Shown here in pieces: positions 23,801-35,527 of a DNA stretch of 64,000 nt. Under the pieces are notes generated by a model. The model was not told the origin of the DNA, did no database searches, and worked only from the letters and a program-made list of their open reading frames with translations. A program made the position numbers and the translations under genes. The DNA is from Hypericum androsaemum (Eukaryota > Streptophyta > Magnoliopsida > Malpighiales > Hypericaceae): positions 18,534,671-18,598,670 of the forward strand of contig OZ023183.1 in assembly GCA_963995505.1 (NCBI GenBank), in the 5' to 3' direction. Position 1 is the first letter of the stretch. Each line of letters starts with the position of its first letter.

Positions 23801-24580
23801 TCTTTCCCCAATAACTTGCGTGCAAAAAGAGACTAGATGGGTAAATGGGTTAGTTTTTATTTATGGTAGATTCCTCTTGAAGTGGGAGCTCCCATCCCTC
23901 AAAAAAAAAAATGTTTCGTTGTTTAATTGAGCACGATTTCTTAAAATTTTAAGTTCAATTCTTTCAAAATGTATAAATGTTATTATTGAGAAAATTTTAT
24001 AGATATTTAAATTAATTTTTATCAATTCGTATTTGAATTATTTGTTCGTAAATATCCCAATAACATGTTATAAAAAAACAAGTAGAATAACTAAATATTC
24101 ATGACAGCAATATACCACAGATCACATATACACACAGATATCTATACTATGCCCTTTGCCGGTTCCAATCTATCTTCTGTGGGAAAACTTGGATCTTTGA
24201 GATTTCCCATTCCCCAAATTCTCAGTCCTTGGAATAGCTGGTTAGATTTGACTTGGGCCCACCAAAACACACATAATGCTGAAAATAATTATCATCTCAT
24301 CTTCGAAATAATGCCTTGGCCAATGGGCATCATCACACACACGCCCACAGCCTCTTATTTCAAGAGAGAATAATAATGTTCTCACCAAAACAAGGAGAGA
24401 GAATAATAATGCAGGAAGGATAAACACTTGGCCAATTTGAGCTAGAGCCGGACACAATTCGTAAAACCAAACTATTCAACTTCTAAATAAGGTTCGAGAG
24501 TGTTAGCGCCTTATGATATATACTTTTTATCCTCCTCCATTATCAAATCATTATATTCTTCTGCAATTTGAAACTCCGAG
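20860..24580. other. AT-rich intergenic DNA and BKI1 promoter region
   Basis: No exon-like frames or RNA genes. A (GT)n run lies at about 21107-21121 and an (AT)n run at about 23557-23576. Immediately upstream of the BKI1 start, ATGATATATACTTTTTATC (about 24511-24529) could serve as a TATA region, with a short C/T-rich leader following. Confidence 0.5.
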
Positions 24581-24583
24581 AAG

Positions 24584-25531
24584 ATGGACACCCAACTGAC
24601 AGATTTATGCCAATACCAACATCATCATCAACAACAGAAGAAGAAGAGCCTTGAAGTGAAGCAGCAAGTTCAAGAACAGGTAAATATCCTATCTCCGGCA
24701 TCTCCACCTTCTTCCTCCTCCTCTCCCACCCATGAATTCTCCTTCACCATCTCCCTCCACTCCTCCTCATCAACCCAACAAATTACCAACGACAGAACCA
24801 AAGCCCAACAGAGTAACTCATTTGCCGTGGACTTGTCACCAGCTGATGAGATCTTCTTCCATGGCCACCTCCTCCCCCTCCACTTGCTCTCCCACCTCCC
24901 CGTCTCCCCTCGCTCCTCCACCAACTCCATGGACAGCTTCACCCTCCCCATCAAGGAGCTCGGAGAGAACCCTAAACCCATCAAAGGAGAAGACCATCTT
25001 AGTAGCATCAGCAGCAAGGTCAACATTGGAGGAAGCGAAAGCTTCAGCTACTACCACCACGACAGGGAGTCGACGGCTCTTCCCTCCCGGAACAAGCCCA
25101 AGTCGTCGTTCTCTATATTCGGGTGGCGAAAAGGGTTCGAGGTTAAAGAGAAGGATGATCAGAAGAACAAGAGGAAGTCGAGCTTCGACGTGAGCCACGT
25201 GTTAAAGAAGTACGCGAGGATGGTGAGGCCGCTTCTGTTCTTCAAAGGGAGGAAGGACTCCGACGTCCATTGTCACCGGCAGGTCTACTCCTTCTCGGAT
25301 AGTTCGAGCTGGAGGAGGAACAGGCAGCCGGAGCCGAGAGGGAGGAGAGGAGAATTGTTCTCGGCCCCTGCTTCCATGAGAACGTCTCCGAACAACAGCG
25401 GTCTTCTTCTTCCTCTTCCCCCTTCCACCAGCGACAGCACCATGGAGGAGTTGCAGTCGGCGATCCAGGCGGCCATTGCTCATTGCAAGAACTCCGTAGC
25501 CACGGAGGGGAAGATCAAGTTACAATCTTGA
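24584..25531 (+). CDS. BKI1: BRI1 kinase inhibitor 1 (BKI1)
   Basis: A single exon of 315 residues (Arabidopsis BKI1 is about 337). In its family BKI1 binds the kinase domain of the brassinosteroid receptor BRI1 at the plasma membrane, blocks pairing with BAK1, and leaves the membrane when BRI1 phosphorylates a Tyr in its basic segment. Landmarks here are FSFTISLH near residue 52, the conserved FFHGHLLPLHLLSHLPVSPRS at 91-111, the basic membrane-association segment at 170-224 with KKYARM (Tyr210, matching the regulatory Tyr of Arabidopsis), and the C-terminal BRI1-interacting helix STMEELQSAIQAAIAHCKNS at 284-303. Ser-rich low-complexity stretches near the N-terminus are typical. The start is the first ATG after a short leader. 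Long antisense frames over this gene come from its codon bias. Confidence 0.93.
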   Translation: MDTQLTDLCQYQHHHQQQKKKSLEVKQQVQEQVNILSPASPPSSSSSPTHEFSFTISLHSSSSTQQITNDRTKAQQSNSFAVDLSPADEIFFHGHLLPLHLLSHLPVSPRSSTNSMDSFTLPIKELGENPKPIKGEDHLSSISSKVNIGGSESFSYYHHDRESTALPSRNKPKSSFSIFGWRKGFEVKEKDDQKNKRKSSFDVSHVLKKYARMVRPLLFFKGRKDSDVHCHRQVYSFSDSSSWRRNRQPEPRGRRGELFSAPASMRTSPNNSGLLLPLPPSTSDSTMEELQSAIQAAIAHCKNSVATEGKIKLQS

Positions 25532-25539
25532 AGCGTGAA

Positions 25540-26600
25540 TTCTATTTAGAAGCGACTCTTGTTGTTATTGGTTCGGATTCTACACTTTGTATAAACGTTA
25601 TAAAGTGGTATATCGTATAATATATGTTACGTTGGTAGCACGTAGAGGAGATGCATGGAAGGAGGAAATGGTTTGATGATTGTGAATTGCTTTTTGGAAG
25701 AATTAATGCCATATATTCCAATCATATATAAGTGACCCATTTGGTGATTTGAAGCAGGAAATGCAGATTCATGGAGGTTTTTTATGCAGATTTTCGAATT
25801 TGAGATATAACAATGTAATTTTTATAGACAAATTTGTTACATCTACTCAATTTCGATTGTGGATTAGTCATTCTAAAGACAAAATTTCTATAGCTTTGTT
25901 TAATTTTATTCTGGAACGAAGAGTGCAAGCATCCTCCGAGAATTTTTTTGTGGTAATCTAAAATCGGACAATACTCGAAGGTTGCAACAAAATGCTTGAA
26001 GTGGGTTATTTAACGAAAGAAAGAGAGAGGCGCTGTTATAGCCAGTAATTTCTCATGCGGACTGCCCGGTGGTCCCTTTCTAATAATCTAAGTATAGAAT
26101 CAAAATGTACGAGTGATTTTCTCTAGGGCCTGTCGTCAGGTTCATTTCTAGATTTCTAGCTTACTAATTTGGGTACAAGTAGGTTTTAGGGTGGGCTTTG
26201 CACAAACAGCCTTCCTGTCTTATTACCATGGATGAAGTATTCAACAATTATGTCATCTCACCTAATAACACAAGACGTAATAACAATTAACGAAAGTCCA
26301 TAATCTTATTGAAGTAAACGAAGGTCCAGGTGCATTTAAAAATTTGCCTTACAATCCAAACACAGTGAATAATTCATTATGAATTAGTCCAAGTTGTAGC
26401 GAAGTAATTGAATATTGAGCTCAAACATTGTGAAGGAAGACAAATATTAGGTGAAGAGCCACTATATTTATAGGATTCTAGAATGTTCAATTTTTAAATT
26501 AGTTGTTCATCGTAAATCTGACATTAAAAACATGGTGAATAAATCATAGAAACTGTTAAAGTTACTATTTTTATTCATACAACTCAATGGATGTTCGATC
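25540..26600. other. Intergenic AT-rich DNA after BKI1
   Basis: No gene, RNA gene or repeat boundary is visible up to the terminal repeat that begins at 26602. Confidence 0.5.
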
Positions 26601-26601
26601 A

Positions 26602-26730
26602 TGTTGAGAATCTCACATCGGTTAGTGAAAGTGGGATGAAACAGTTTATAAGTGGTAAAAATCTACATACCCGTTGCCTTAAGGTTTTGGGTTGGATATG
26701 TATATTCTAACACGACATCAGAGCCGGTTG
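26602..26730 (+). mobile_element. Short LTR plus primer-binding-site remnant (TRIM/copia type)
   Basis: A 111-bp segment opens with TGTTGAGAATCTCACATCGG and closes with TATTCTAACA (26712), the TG...CA format of a short plant LTR. The next bases, CGACATCAGAGCC, resemble the initiator-Met tRNA binding site TGGTATCAGAGCC with three changes. No internal coding region or second LTR follows, so this is a truncated relic. A relative lies at 35669-35732. Confidence 0.7.
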
Positions 26731-27136
26731 ATCAGATGCTCATTGTTGTGCTCACACGATTTTTTTTGATAAGTAAAGTATCATCGATCGAAAAAACCAA
26801 CCGAAGAAAGTTACACCTTAAATACCAGATTATACATATCAAACATGAGACTATGATATGCATAATCTGAGTACAAATTCTAAGTTATCTCCAAAGCTAT
26901 ATCAAAAATGCCTTAGAAAAATGAAAAAAGACCTGAATATACACCAAGAACATGGCAAACATATCCCAACTACTAGGTGATAGTCAAAATTAAGGAGGAT
27001 CAAAATACCAGTTTAGCTCCGAGCCGCACGCCACCTCCTTAATCGTGCGGATGATTAAAGAGGTATCTACATCCTAAGAAAAGCCAAAGGCAGTCGCAAG
27101 ATGCAACGCCTCAAATGAAAACTCCTCACGAAGAAC

Positions 27137-27999
27137 CAGGGGTGGAGCTAGAAAATTTGGGGAATGAGGGCAATATAATTTTTTTTTAAAAGTTCAGTGT
27201 ATGTAATTACAATATTTATAATTATCCTCTACGATTACTCATGCATTAACATCGCTCCATAATAGCTACATTGTCAATACAATTAAATACGTCTTTCTTG
27301 ATATATGTAATTAAATAATCAGCTAGCAATTGATCTCCCATTTTGTTGCGAAGACGATTCTTCAAAATATTTATGGCAGAAAAGGCTCTCTCAGCACTTG
27401 CAGTCACAATCGGCAATATCAAAGCTAATTTTAGGAGCCAAAATATGTTCGGTATCGGATAGAAAATAGAGTTCTAACTAATTATGAATTCGAGATAAAA
27501 CCTAACAACTAATCCAAACCCGAACCTAATAGAAATAATATAAATAATAGGGATAGATATTATATACGTGATCAAATAAAGAAGAAAAGGTAACTCACCC
27601 TATTCCAAATTGACCCCAAAATGCATTTTGGTCTGCTTTGGGTTGGACGTTCCGTTTCTTTATTTTTTATTTTTTTGAGGGAGCTCTAGGGTTGGTTCCA
27701 AGGAACTGCAATTCAAAATATAACACTGGTGATTCTATTCAGAAAGGGAATAGAACTCTTTTGCATATGATCAAATTCTATTCGAACTCGATAACTTGTT
27801 TGACATTTGGAATACACACTTTCTTGGGTCCGACTAGCATATGATAAGTCGGTAATGAGCCATTCTGGTTTTAATTTTTTAGTGGGGTCAATTTTTAATT
27901 TTAGTGGGGACATACATTAAAAAATATACCTAGTTATCAAACAAAAAAAATTAAGTGGGGGCAATTGCCCCCACAATGTCCCTCCTCCCTCTGCCCCTG
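27137..27999 (-). mobile_element. Non-autonomous hAT element with 8-bp target duplication
   Basis: The element runs from CAGGGGTGGAGCTAG to the complement CAGGGGCAGAGGGAG, short imperfect inverted ends of hAT type. It is flanked by the exact 8-bp duplication CGAAGAAC at 27129-27136 and 28000-28007. On the minus strand about 27430-27210 encodes a piece of the hAT dimerisation domain at the transposase C-terminus (AERAFSAINILKNRLRNKM, then IDNVAIMERC and a stop). The rest of the transposase is missing, so the copy could move only if helped. A perfect 20-bp palindrome, GTGGGGGCAATTGCCCCCAC, lies close to the right end (27955-27974). It sits inside the LINE ORF1. Confidence 0.9.
27955..27974. repeat. 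20-bp perfect palindrome near hAT right end
   Basis: GTGGGGGCAATTGCCCCCAC is fully self-complementary. It lies 25 bp inside the right terminus of the hAT element. Confidence 0.95.
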
Positions 28000-29675
28000 C
28001 GAAGAACCTCGACATGCGCCTCCATACGTGTAATCAATGAGCTAATGCTAAGCTCTGACAAAGGCCTCTTCGGAGGCAATATCTTCTAAATCTGCGGAGG
28101 GACTTGCTTGAGGGCAGCGACTTTGGAAGTGAGCTTTCGAACTCGATAGCTCGATCGAGTCAGAGTCAAATGAATCAAGCTATACCTGGAGGCCTTCTTA
28201 AACACCGAGGCAGCGGCAGCGGGTGAGGCAGAAGTAGACGGAGCAGCAGCCAGAGACTCTGACATGTCCACCAAACCAAAGGCATCCACACCAACACCAA
28301 CAAGGACATCCAAAAATCAAGCATCCATCGTTGCTGCATCAAACGAAAACACATCATCAAGTTAGTGAACAACCTCGCATGATCCAGGCTGCAAAACCAT
28401 ATTAGCACAATACTGCGAACCAACAACGAGAGAATCGAAGGAGGCCTACAATATAAGATTAATTGCAGCAGAGGGAGTTGCAACATCCTCAAAAGGAGAG
28501 CAGCCAACGAACCGTCAACAACCTCTGCAACAACAACTGACGAAAGAGCAATAAGAGGCAGTGCACCCGTACAACGAGTAGCAACATCGCGATGGACGGC
28601 ATCAGAGATAAGCTGCAAAGGATGCACGAGGGTAGCATATACCTGTCTTACTACCAGAGAAGAAGTGATAGCAGCACCGGACTGCCCACAAACACCATCC
28701 ATAATAACATGCTCAAAAGCCTGCAGAGAAAGTTCTGAATCCACCGCGGCCTCGAAACCCTGCACTAAATCAGGAAAGCCCACATCGCCCTCTAGAGGAG
28801 CATCACCACCAAAATTTTCCAAAGAGGGAGAACCAACCACACATCTACTCGTCCAACCGGGATCCAACAAGATATCAACTTCAAACGAAGCTAATTCCTC
28901 CAAGCTAATCACATACAAATCCTGGCCTACCTTGAGAGTTAAAGAGCAGCTCACCCGGTCCATCAAAGAAGAGGAAATTTGTACGAAGGCCGTGTCTAAT
29001 CGCAGCCGGCAAGAAGTGAGTTTATGAATGGCCTTGACATCCCCGAACGGAGCGACCAGCCACTTAAGGAAAGAAGACGACCAAACTTGAAGCGGGATGC
29101 CTCAGATTTTTAACCAGAAACTTTGGGTTTTTACATGAAAACTCGAAACCAGGGCACAATGGAGATGAAATACGGTTGAAGCCTGACACTCCAAATCAAT
29201 GAGTTCTTAGAAGAATGGAAGGTGATAAGAACAACATCAACGCCAAGAGCCCGAACCCAAAAATACTGAACACCGTAGTTGACAAGATCGAGGGCAATAG
29301 ACCCAGATTGGCCAGCGTCAATCATAGTGGTGACCAAACTATGCCCAAGCCAATCATCTAGAACCTCGTCTACCGGTAAATACTTGCAAACCTCAGTCCC
29401 CTCAGACGAGCCACCAGCAGCCATCGAACCAGGCTAACCACGAGTTGCAAAAAAATACCTACTATTGCACACGCGCTGAGCACCAGTAGGGGCCTTAGAA
29501 AGGGATGCCCGATGAGGGAATGATCCTTTGTTCTCCCCCTAGCAAACCTCGCCAAGGATATGAACAACCGTTTATTATCCACCCTAGTATCGTTAGTTTT
29601 AAGGATTAACTTGTCTGCATCTTCAAGGATGGGGATTCTGACGAACCTGAACTTTGAGTTTCGCTTGGACCTCTT

Positions 29676-30360
29676 TGATGTTCGTCGGAGGTGGTGTACT
29701 TGAATAGGATCTACGGCAGTCAAGGCAAGTGTTGGACACTTTCTCCGTAAGACGAGATTACCCCGTATATTTCAGTGTGGTACGGACTACGACAATCGTT
29801 CCCAAGATACAACAACTGTTAGGGCATTTCCAAGAATGTTGCACACATATCTCGAAACTTTTGGGCGAACCCTTATATACCCAAAACTTTCGGACGGACT
29901 TGTAAGTGAAGAACGGGGGAGAGAAGAAGACAACAATGCTATGGAGAATGCACTTGCTGCTGGGATGAGGAAAATGGCAAGGGGGCAGGCCTATTTATAG
30001 GCTAGAGGAGGTAGGGAAGCAGCCACTCCGAAGAGACGTGTCAGTTCGGCCAGCAGGTAGGCTGGCTGCGCTCGTGGCCCTTCGGTAGCTTCTGGATCCT
30101 TCCAGGCACGCCCAGACTATGCTGGCACCCATTTGTGAGAGATCTCGCAATCCTTCGGCCTTCTGGAAGTCTCCTGGATATTCCAGCCTTTCGTGCCTCT
30201 TCAGTGGCCATCCTGGAAGATGCTCGCAGCTCCTCGTCACTTCGGTAGCTGCGCAGCTCTCTCCGAACCCGGACAAAATACTTAAGACTCCTCCAGCTCC
30301 TCGTGATGATGCGCACGTGCGAAGTGCCAAGTGCGCCACTCTTCTCCGAACCAATGCATG
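29676..30360 (-). repeat. 3' LTR of copia element, outer U3 part diverged or lost
   Basis: Aligns with the 5' LTR from its inner end (29676) to about 30115, then only patchily. The expected start TGTTGGATTTG and the 20-bp tandem units are absent next to the element's 3' untranslated region, so the right part was deleted or replaced. It retains one extra block of about 130 bp (about 30125-30290) not found in the partner. Confidence 0.7.
29990..30001 (-). promoter_or_regulatory. TATA-like box in 3' LTR
   Basis: The minus strand reads CCTATAAATAGG, the only good TATA candidate in the LTR. It lies in the segment missing from the 5' LTR. Confidence 0.55.
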
Positions 30361-30891
30361 CAGACTCTAATCGAAAGTTCTGACGTGTTATTATTGCATC
30401 GAGACAAGTAGCTTGCGACTTTGAACCTTCTCTAGTAATATATTATCAGATTTATTCGCTGCTCGGTGAACGTGATGTCTTGAATCGTCAGCTTTTGGCA
30501 TAAACCAAGACAATAACATTTACACAATAATAATCCTAGTATATTTGGGTTCTCACGTTGTGTCCATTTTGGCCATGGACCATTTTTTGGATTCATAAGT
30601 ATTTTTCCCATTTGAAGCAGCCTCACTTCACACTTACATAGATGATCTCCTATCAGAAATATCCTGCCATACTCCACCTTTATCAAGGTATAGGAATCAT
30701 TAAAAGCGTAATGCTTAACCTTACCACACCGCTGCAGGCTAACACCTGGGCAGCTTCTGAGAATGAGATAGGTTCCAGGTGATTAACTAAACCCTCCATA
30801 ACTTAGTTATCTCATTGAACCAAGTTTGTGGGATCTCCACTCATCATGGTTGAGTTACCGCTATAGACGTTCTTTAGTGTGTAGATTTTAA

Positions 30892-33800
30892 TCACATTCC
30901 CCTTACTGCATTGTACATTTGATCTCTATTGATTGCTTTTGTAAAAGGATCAGCTAAGTTGTCCTTGGACTTTACGTAATTAATGGTGATCACCCCTGTA
31001 GAGATCAACTGTCTAACGGTATTGTGTCTCCGACAGATATGTCGAGACTTTCCGTTGTACATTGTACTTTGTGCTCTTCCGATTGCAGACATGCTATCAC
31101 AATGTATCAATACGGGAGGCACCGGTTTGCTCTAGCACGAAATATCCTCTAGGAAGTTTTTGAGCCATTCAGCTTCTTCCCCAGCTTTGTCTAGTGCTAT
31201 AAACTCTGACTCTATAGTGGATCGAGCTATGCACGTTTGTTTAGAGGACTTCCAAGACACAGCTCCTCCTCCTATGGTGAATATGTATCCACTCGTAGAT
31301 TTGGAGTCCTTAGTGTCCGATATCCAGTTTGCGTCACTGTATCCTTCTAATACAGCTGGATATTTAGCATAATGTATGCCATAGTTTATGTTATTTTTTA
31401 AATACCGTAAAACCCTTTCCAGAGCTAGCCAGTGATCCTTCCCTAGATTACTTGTGAATCTACTTAGCTTACTAACTGAGTATGCAATATCGGAACGTGT
31501 GCAGTTTGTTAAATACATCAAGCTCCTGATAATTTGCGCATACCTCAGTTGAGATACTGGGTCCCCTCAATTTTTGGCTAAGGGTAGATTCAAATCTACT
31601 GGAGTCTTAACCGAAAGTTTGTCAAAAGCTTCAAATTTCTTGAGCACGTTTTCCACGTAGTGGGATTGTGTCAAGATAATTTCGTCAGCTTTCCTAGAGA
31701 TTTTTATCCTTAGTATGACGTCTGCCAGACCCATATCTTTCATGTCAAAGTGGTCCTTTAACATGTTCTTAGTTTTCATAATAACCTCTTTATTGCTTCC
31801 CATAATTAGTAAGTCATCTACGTAGAGACATACAATTATGTAAGCTTCAGGTGTGCCCTTAATGTAAACACATTTATCGCACTCATTGATCTTCAATCCA
31901 TTCGACAGCATTGTCCTGTCAAATTTCTCGTGCCACTATTTCGGTGCTTGTTTTAGCCCGTATAGTGACTTGACTAGCCGACACACTTTATACTCTTGAC
32001 CGGGAGCCAAAAACCCTTCAGGTTGCTCCATGTATATCTCCTCTTCCAGTTCTCCATTTAGGAAAGCTGTTTTTACGTCCATTTGGTAGATCTCGAGGTT
32101 ATAGAGTGCCGCAACAGCTATGAGTACTCTAATTGATGTGATTCTTGTGACCGGTGAATACGTGTCAAAGAAATCATATCTCTCCTTCTGTTTGAACCCC
32201 TTAGCTACCAATCGAGCTTTGTACTTGTCGATTGATCCATCAGCTTTGTATTTCCTTTTTAGGATCCACCTGCATCCCAAAGGTTTGTAACCCGGTGGGA
32301 GATCCACGATTTCCCACGTGTGATTTTGCATAATGGATTCTATCTCACTATTGATAGCTTCCTTCCAAAGAGGAGCATCTGGACTGGATAATGCCTCTTG
32401 GATTGTCCTGGGTTTATTTTCTAATGCATAGGTTAGATAATCCGGACCAAAAGATTTGGTTACCTTTGTCCGTTTACTACATCTAGGTTCATCATCTTTC
32501 TGATTTGACCCTTGCGTAGCCTCGTGAGCCCTTTTCTTTGGAGATCCTTTCTTTCTTTCCTTATTAGGAAAGCTATTCTCAAAGAATATTGCGTTCCTTG
32601 ATTCTATGACCATTCTTACATTTATCTCAGAGTTTTCAGATTTATGCACCAAAAATCGATAAGCGCTACTATTTTGCGCATATCTGATAAAGATGCAATC
32701 AATGGTCTTGGGTCCTATTCTCACTTGCTTAGGCTTAGGTACTTCGACCTTTGCTAGGTACCCCCACACTTTAAGGTAACCGTAGGAAGGCTTCCTTCCT
32801 TTCCATAGTTCATATGGAGTTTTATCCCTTTTCTTGTATGACAACTTGTTTAGAATGTGGTTAGCTGAGAGCACAGCTTCCCCCCACATGTTCTGGGGTA
32901 AGCCCGAGCTAATCAACATAGCGTTCATCATCTCCTTAAAAGTTCGATTTTTGCGTTCATCTACGCCATTCGATTGAGGTGAGTATGGAGCTGTCGTCTG
33001 ATGAATAATGCCATGTTCTTGACAGAGTTCATCAAACGGAGCTACATATTCTTCCCATTGATCACTTCGGATCATTTTGATTTTCACGCTGAGTTGGTTT
33101 TCAACCTCATTCTTATATCTCTTAAAGGCATCAAGAGCTTCGTCTTTGCCCTTTAGGAGATATACGTAACAGTATCTCGTACAATCATCGATAAACGTGA
33201 TAAAATATTTCTTCCCGCCTTTAGTTTGCACGTGTTTCATATCGCAAGTGTCCGTATGAATTAACTCTAAAGGCGTAGTACTTCTTTCCATCGAATGGAA
33301 AGGTGCTTTGGTCATTTTAGCCTCCACACATACTTCACATTTATTGGATGGGTTGAACTCTAGATTCGGTAATAAATTTAAACTTACTAACTTTCTTAGT
33401 GAGTTTAAATTTACGTGTCCTAATCTACCATGCCATAGATTAGAATACTCGGCCAAGTAAGAAGAAGCGTTTACTTTATTTTCACCGATAAAGGTGCGAT
33501 GTACAGTTATTACATTCATCTTAAACAGCCCCTTTTCTAGATAAACTTTTCCTATGAATTGACCCGCTTTGGTCAGTACAAACTTATCAGCCTCAAATAC
33601 AAGCTTAAGACAGGCTTTGCTTAACCGTGAGCCAGAAACTAAGTTCTTGCGGATATTCGGGACATGCAGCACATCCTTGAGGGTCAGTTCCTTTCCTGAG
33701 GTCAGCTTCAGGACCACCTTACCCAGACCGACGATCTTGGACATTGCGGAATTTTCCATGAACAGCTTTCGGCCAGTGGTCAGAATATAGTTCGAGAACA

Positions 33801-34764
33801 TCTCCTTGTCCAAGCAGATGTGGCGGGTAGCTCCTGTGTCCACGAACCACTCTCTCAGATTGTCCACCAGGTTGGCTTCAAACACCATGGCTGACAGATC
33901 CATCTGGGACAAGTCTTCAGCCAGGTTAGCCTTTCCTTGGTCGTCCTTCTTCGGCTTGCGACAGTCCTTAGCCATGTGTCCGGGTTTACCGCAGTTGTAG
34001 CAGTCGCCCTTGATCTTCTTGTTCTTTTTCTTCTTGGGCTCTTGCTTCTCCTGCTTATCCCCAGACTTCTTTCTCTTCTTGCCACCTTTTCTCTCGGCGA
34101 GGTGCACGGTGTTCTCAGAGTTGGCCTTGCCTTGCTTGACTTCGGACTTTCGGTTGTCTTCCTCGATCCTAAGTCTCACAATCAGGTCTTGTAGGCCCAT
34201 GTCCTTCCTCTTGTGCTTGAGGTAGCTCTTGAAGTCTTTCTAGAGCGGGGGGAGCTTCTCGATCATCGCAGCTACTTGGAAGGACTCGCTGAATTGCATC
34301 CCTTCGGCTTGGATCTCGTGAAGGAACAGCTGCAACTCCTGCACTTGGTTAATGACCTTCTTGGAGTCTACCATCTTGAAGTCGAGGAATCGTCCGACGA
34401 TGAATTTTTTCGTCCCGGCATCCTCCATTTTGTACTTCTTCTCGAGTGAACTCCACAGCTCCTTAGCGATCTTTGCTTTCGCGTAGATGTTGTAGAGTGT
34501 ATCGTCTAGTTCATTCAGAACATAGTTCCGTTAAAAGAAGTCGCTGTGACTCTACGCGTCGAGAGCGTTGATCTTCTGTTTCGTTTTCCGCTATTTTCGG
34601 TGCTTCCTCTTTCAGGAACCGAACTAGGTTGAGCGTGGTCAGATAGAACGTCATCTTCTATTGCCATCTCTTGAACTTGGTACCATTGAACTTGGCCGGC
34701 CTTTCGGCGTGGACAGTTCCTGGGACCGCTGGCATTGGTACGGTGCTTGACGATGCCATCTTCA
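30892..34764 (-). pseudogene. Copia gag-pol polyprotein with multiple stop codons
   Basis: Reading starts at an ATG near 34764 (MASSSTVPMPAVPG) and remains alignable in one frame to about 30892. Landmarks in order: Gag with a zinc knuckle [14 protein letters not shown]; protease [12 protein letters not shown]; integrase with its HxxLGH...CxxC zinc finger, the first catalytic Asp in LIHTDTC, a second in IRSDQWEEY (family usual is RSDRGGEY) and Glu in NGVDERKNR; reverse transcriptase with [16 protein letters not shown] and CLYVDDLL; RNase H with DANW and IESEFIAL; C-terminus VKSKDNLADPFTKAINRD. In-frame stops interrupt Gag (four), the reverse transcriptase after KQAPK (31935), before GDPVSQ (near 31565) and in RNase H (near 31131). 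The longest open stretch is 754 codons (34200-31936). The changed integrase box is a second probable lesion. Confidence 0.92.
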
Positions 34765-34787
34765 AGTACACGATCTCGTCTTACGAT

Positions 34788-35527
34788 TGTTGTTCGTCAG
34801 AGGTGGTGTACTTGAATAGGATCTACGACTGTCGAGGCAAGTGTTGGACACTTTCTCCATAAGACGAGATTGTCCCGTATATTTCAGTGCAGTACGGGCT
34901 ACGGCAATCGTCCCCAAGATACAACGACTGTTAGGGCATTTCCAAGAACGTTGCACACGTATCTCAAAACTTTTGGGTGAACCCTTATATACCCAGAACT
35001 TTCGGACGGACTTGTAAGTGAAGAACGGGGGAGAGAAGAAGATAACAATGCTATGGAGAATGCACTTGCTGCTGGAATGAGGAAAATGGCAAAGGGGCAG
35101 GAAAGCAGCCACCCCGAAGAGACGCGTCCGTTCGGCCAGCAGGTAGGCTGGCTGCGCTCGTGGCTCTTCGGTGGCTTCTGGATCCTTCCAGGCGCGCTCA
35201 GATTGTGCTGGCGCCCTTAGTACCAAGTACGCCACAAAGCGCCCATTGCGACCTACTTCCAATGCGCCATGCGCACACGCGCGTGCGCGTGCTCGTGCTA
35301 CGCACCATCCTCGCCGTGGTCCGAGTTGGCTATCCTTCGAGGTGGTCACTTTCTTTCCTAGCTAACAAGGAGTTTCTCCTTATAAACTAGGAAAATTTGG
35401 TGCCACTTTCCAATGTGGGATGACACTTTCCAATGTGGGATGACACTTTCCAATGTGGCACTTTCCATTTTTTCTTTTTGGGCTTTTGGACTTTGGGCCT
35501 TCTTTGTGCTCATTCACAAATCCAACA
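34788..35527 (-). repeat. 5' LTR of copia element
   Basis: 740 bp, TGTTG...CAACA. Near its 5' end it carries three head-to-tail 20-bp units (35401-35460, unit TGACACTTTCCAATGTGGGA). Compared with the 3' LTR it lacks about 27 bp at 35100/35101 that in the partner hold a TATA-like CTATAAATAG. Confidence 0.88.

Larger units (their letters stand above)
29676..35527 (-). mobile_element. Ty1/copia LTR retrotransposon, defective, inserted in LINE ORF1
   Basis: The element is on the minus strand. The right (5') LTR is 34788-35527, starting TGTTGGATTTG and ending CAACA on the minus strand; the left (3') LTR ends at 29676. Both ends are followed by the 5-bp duplication CTCTT (29671-29675 and 35528-35532). 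The interior holds gag-pol in the copia order protease, integrase, reverse transcriptase, RNase H, followed by a non-coding 3' region of several hundred bp. It is interrupted by several stop codons and therefore cannot act on its own. Confidence 0.92.

Noticed and set aside
24670..25483. Antisense frames over BKI1
   Set aside because: Codon-bias shadows of the BKI1 coding strand; no motifs.
28175..28966. 263-codon minus-strand frame as a separate gene
   Set aside because: Its first third is LINE ORF1 (DUF4283-like continuation); the hydrophobic rest is out of frame read-through.
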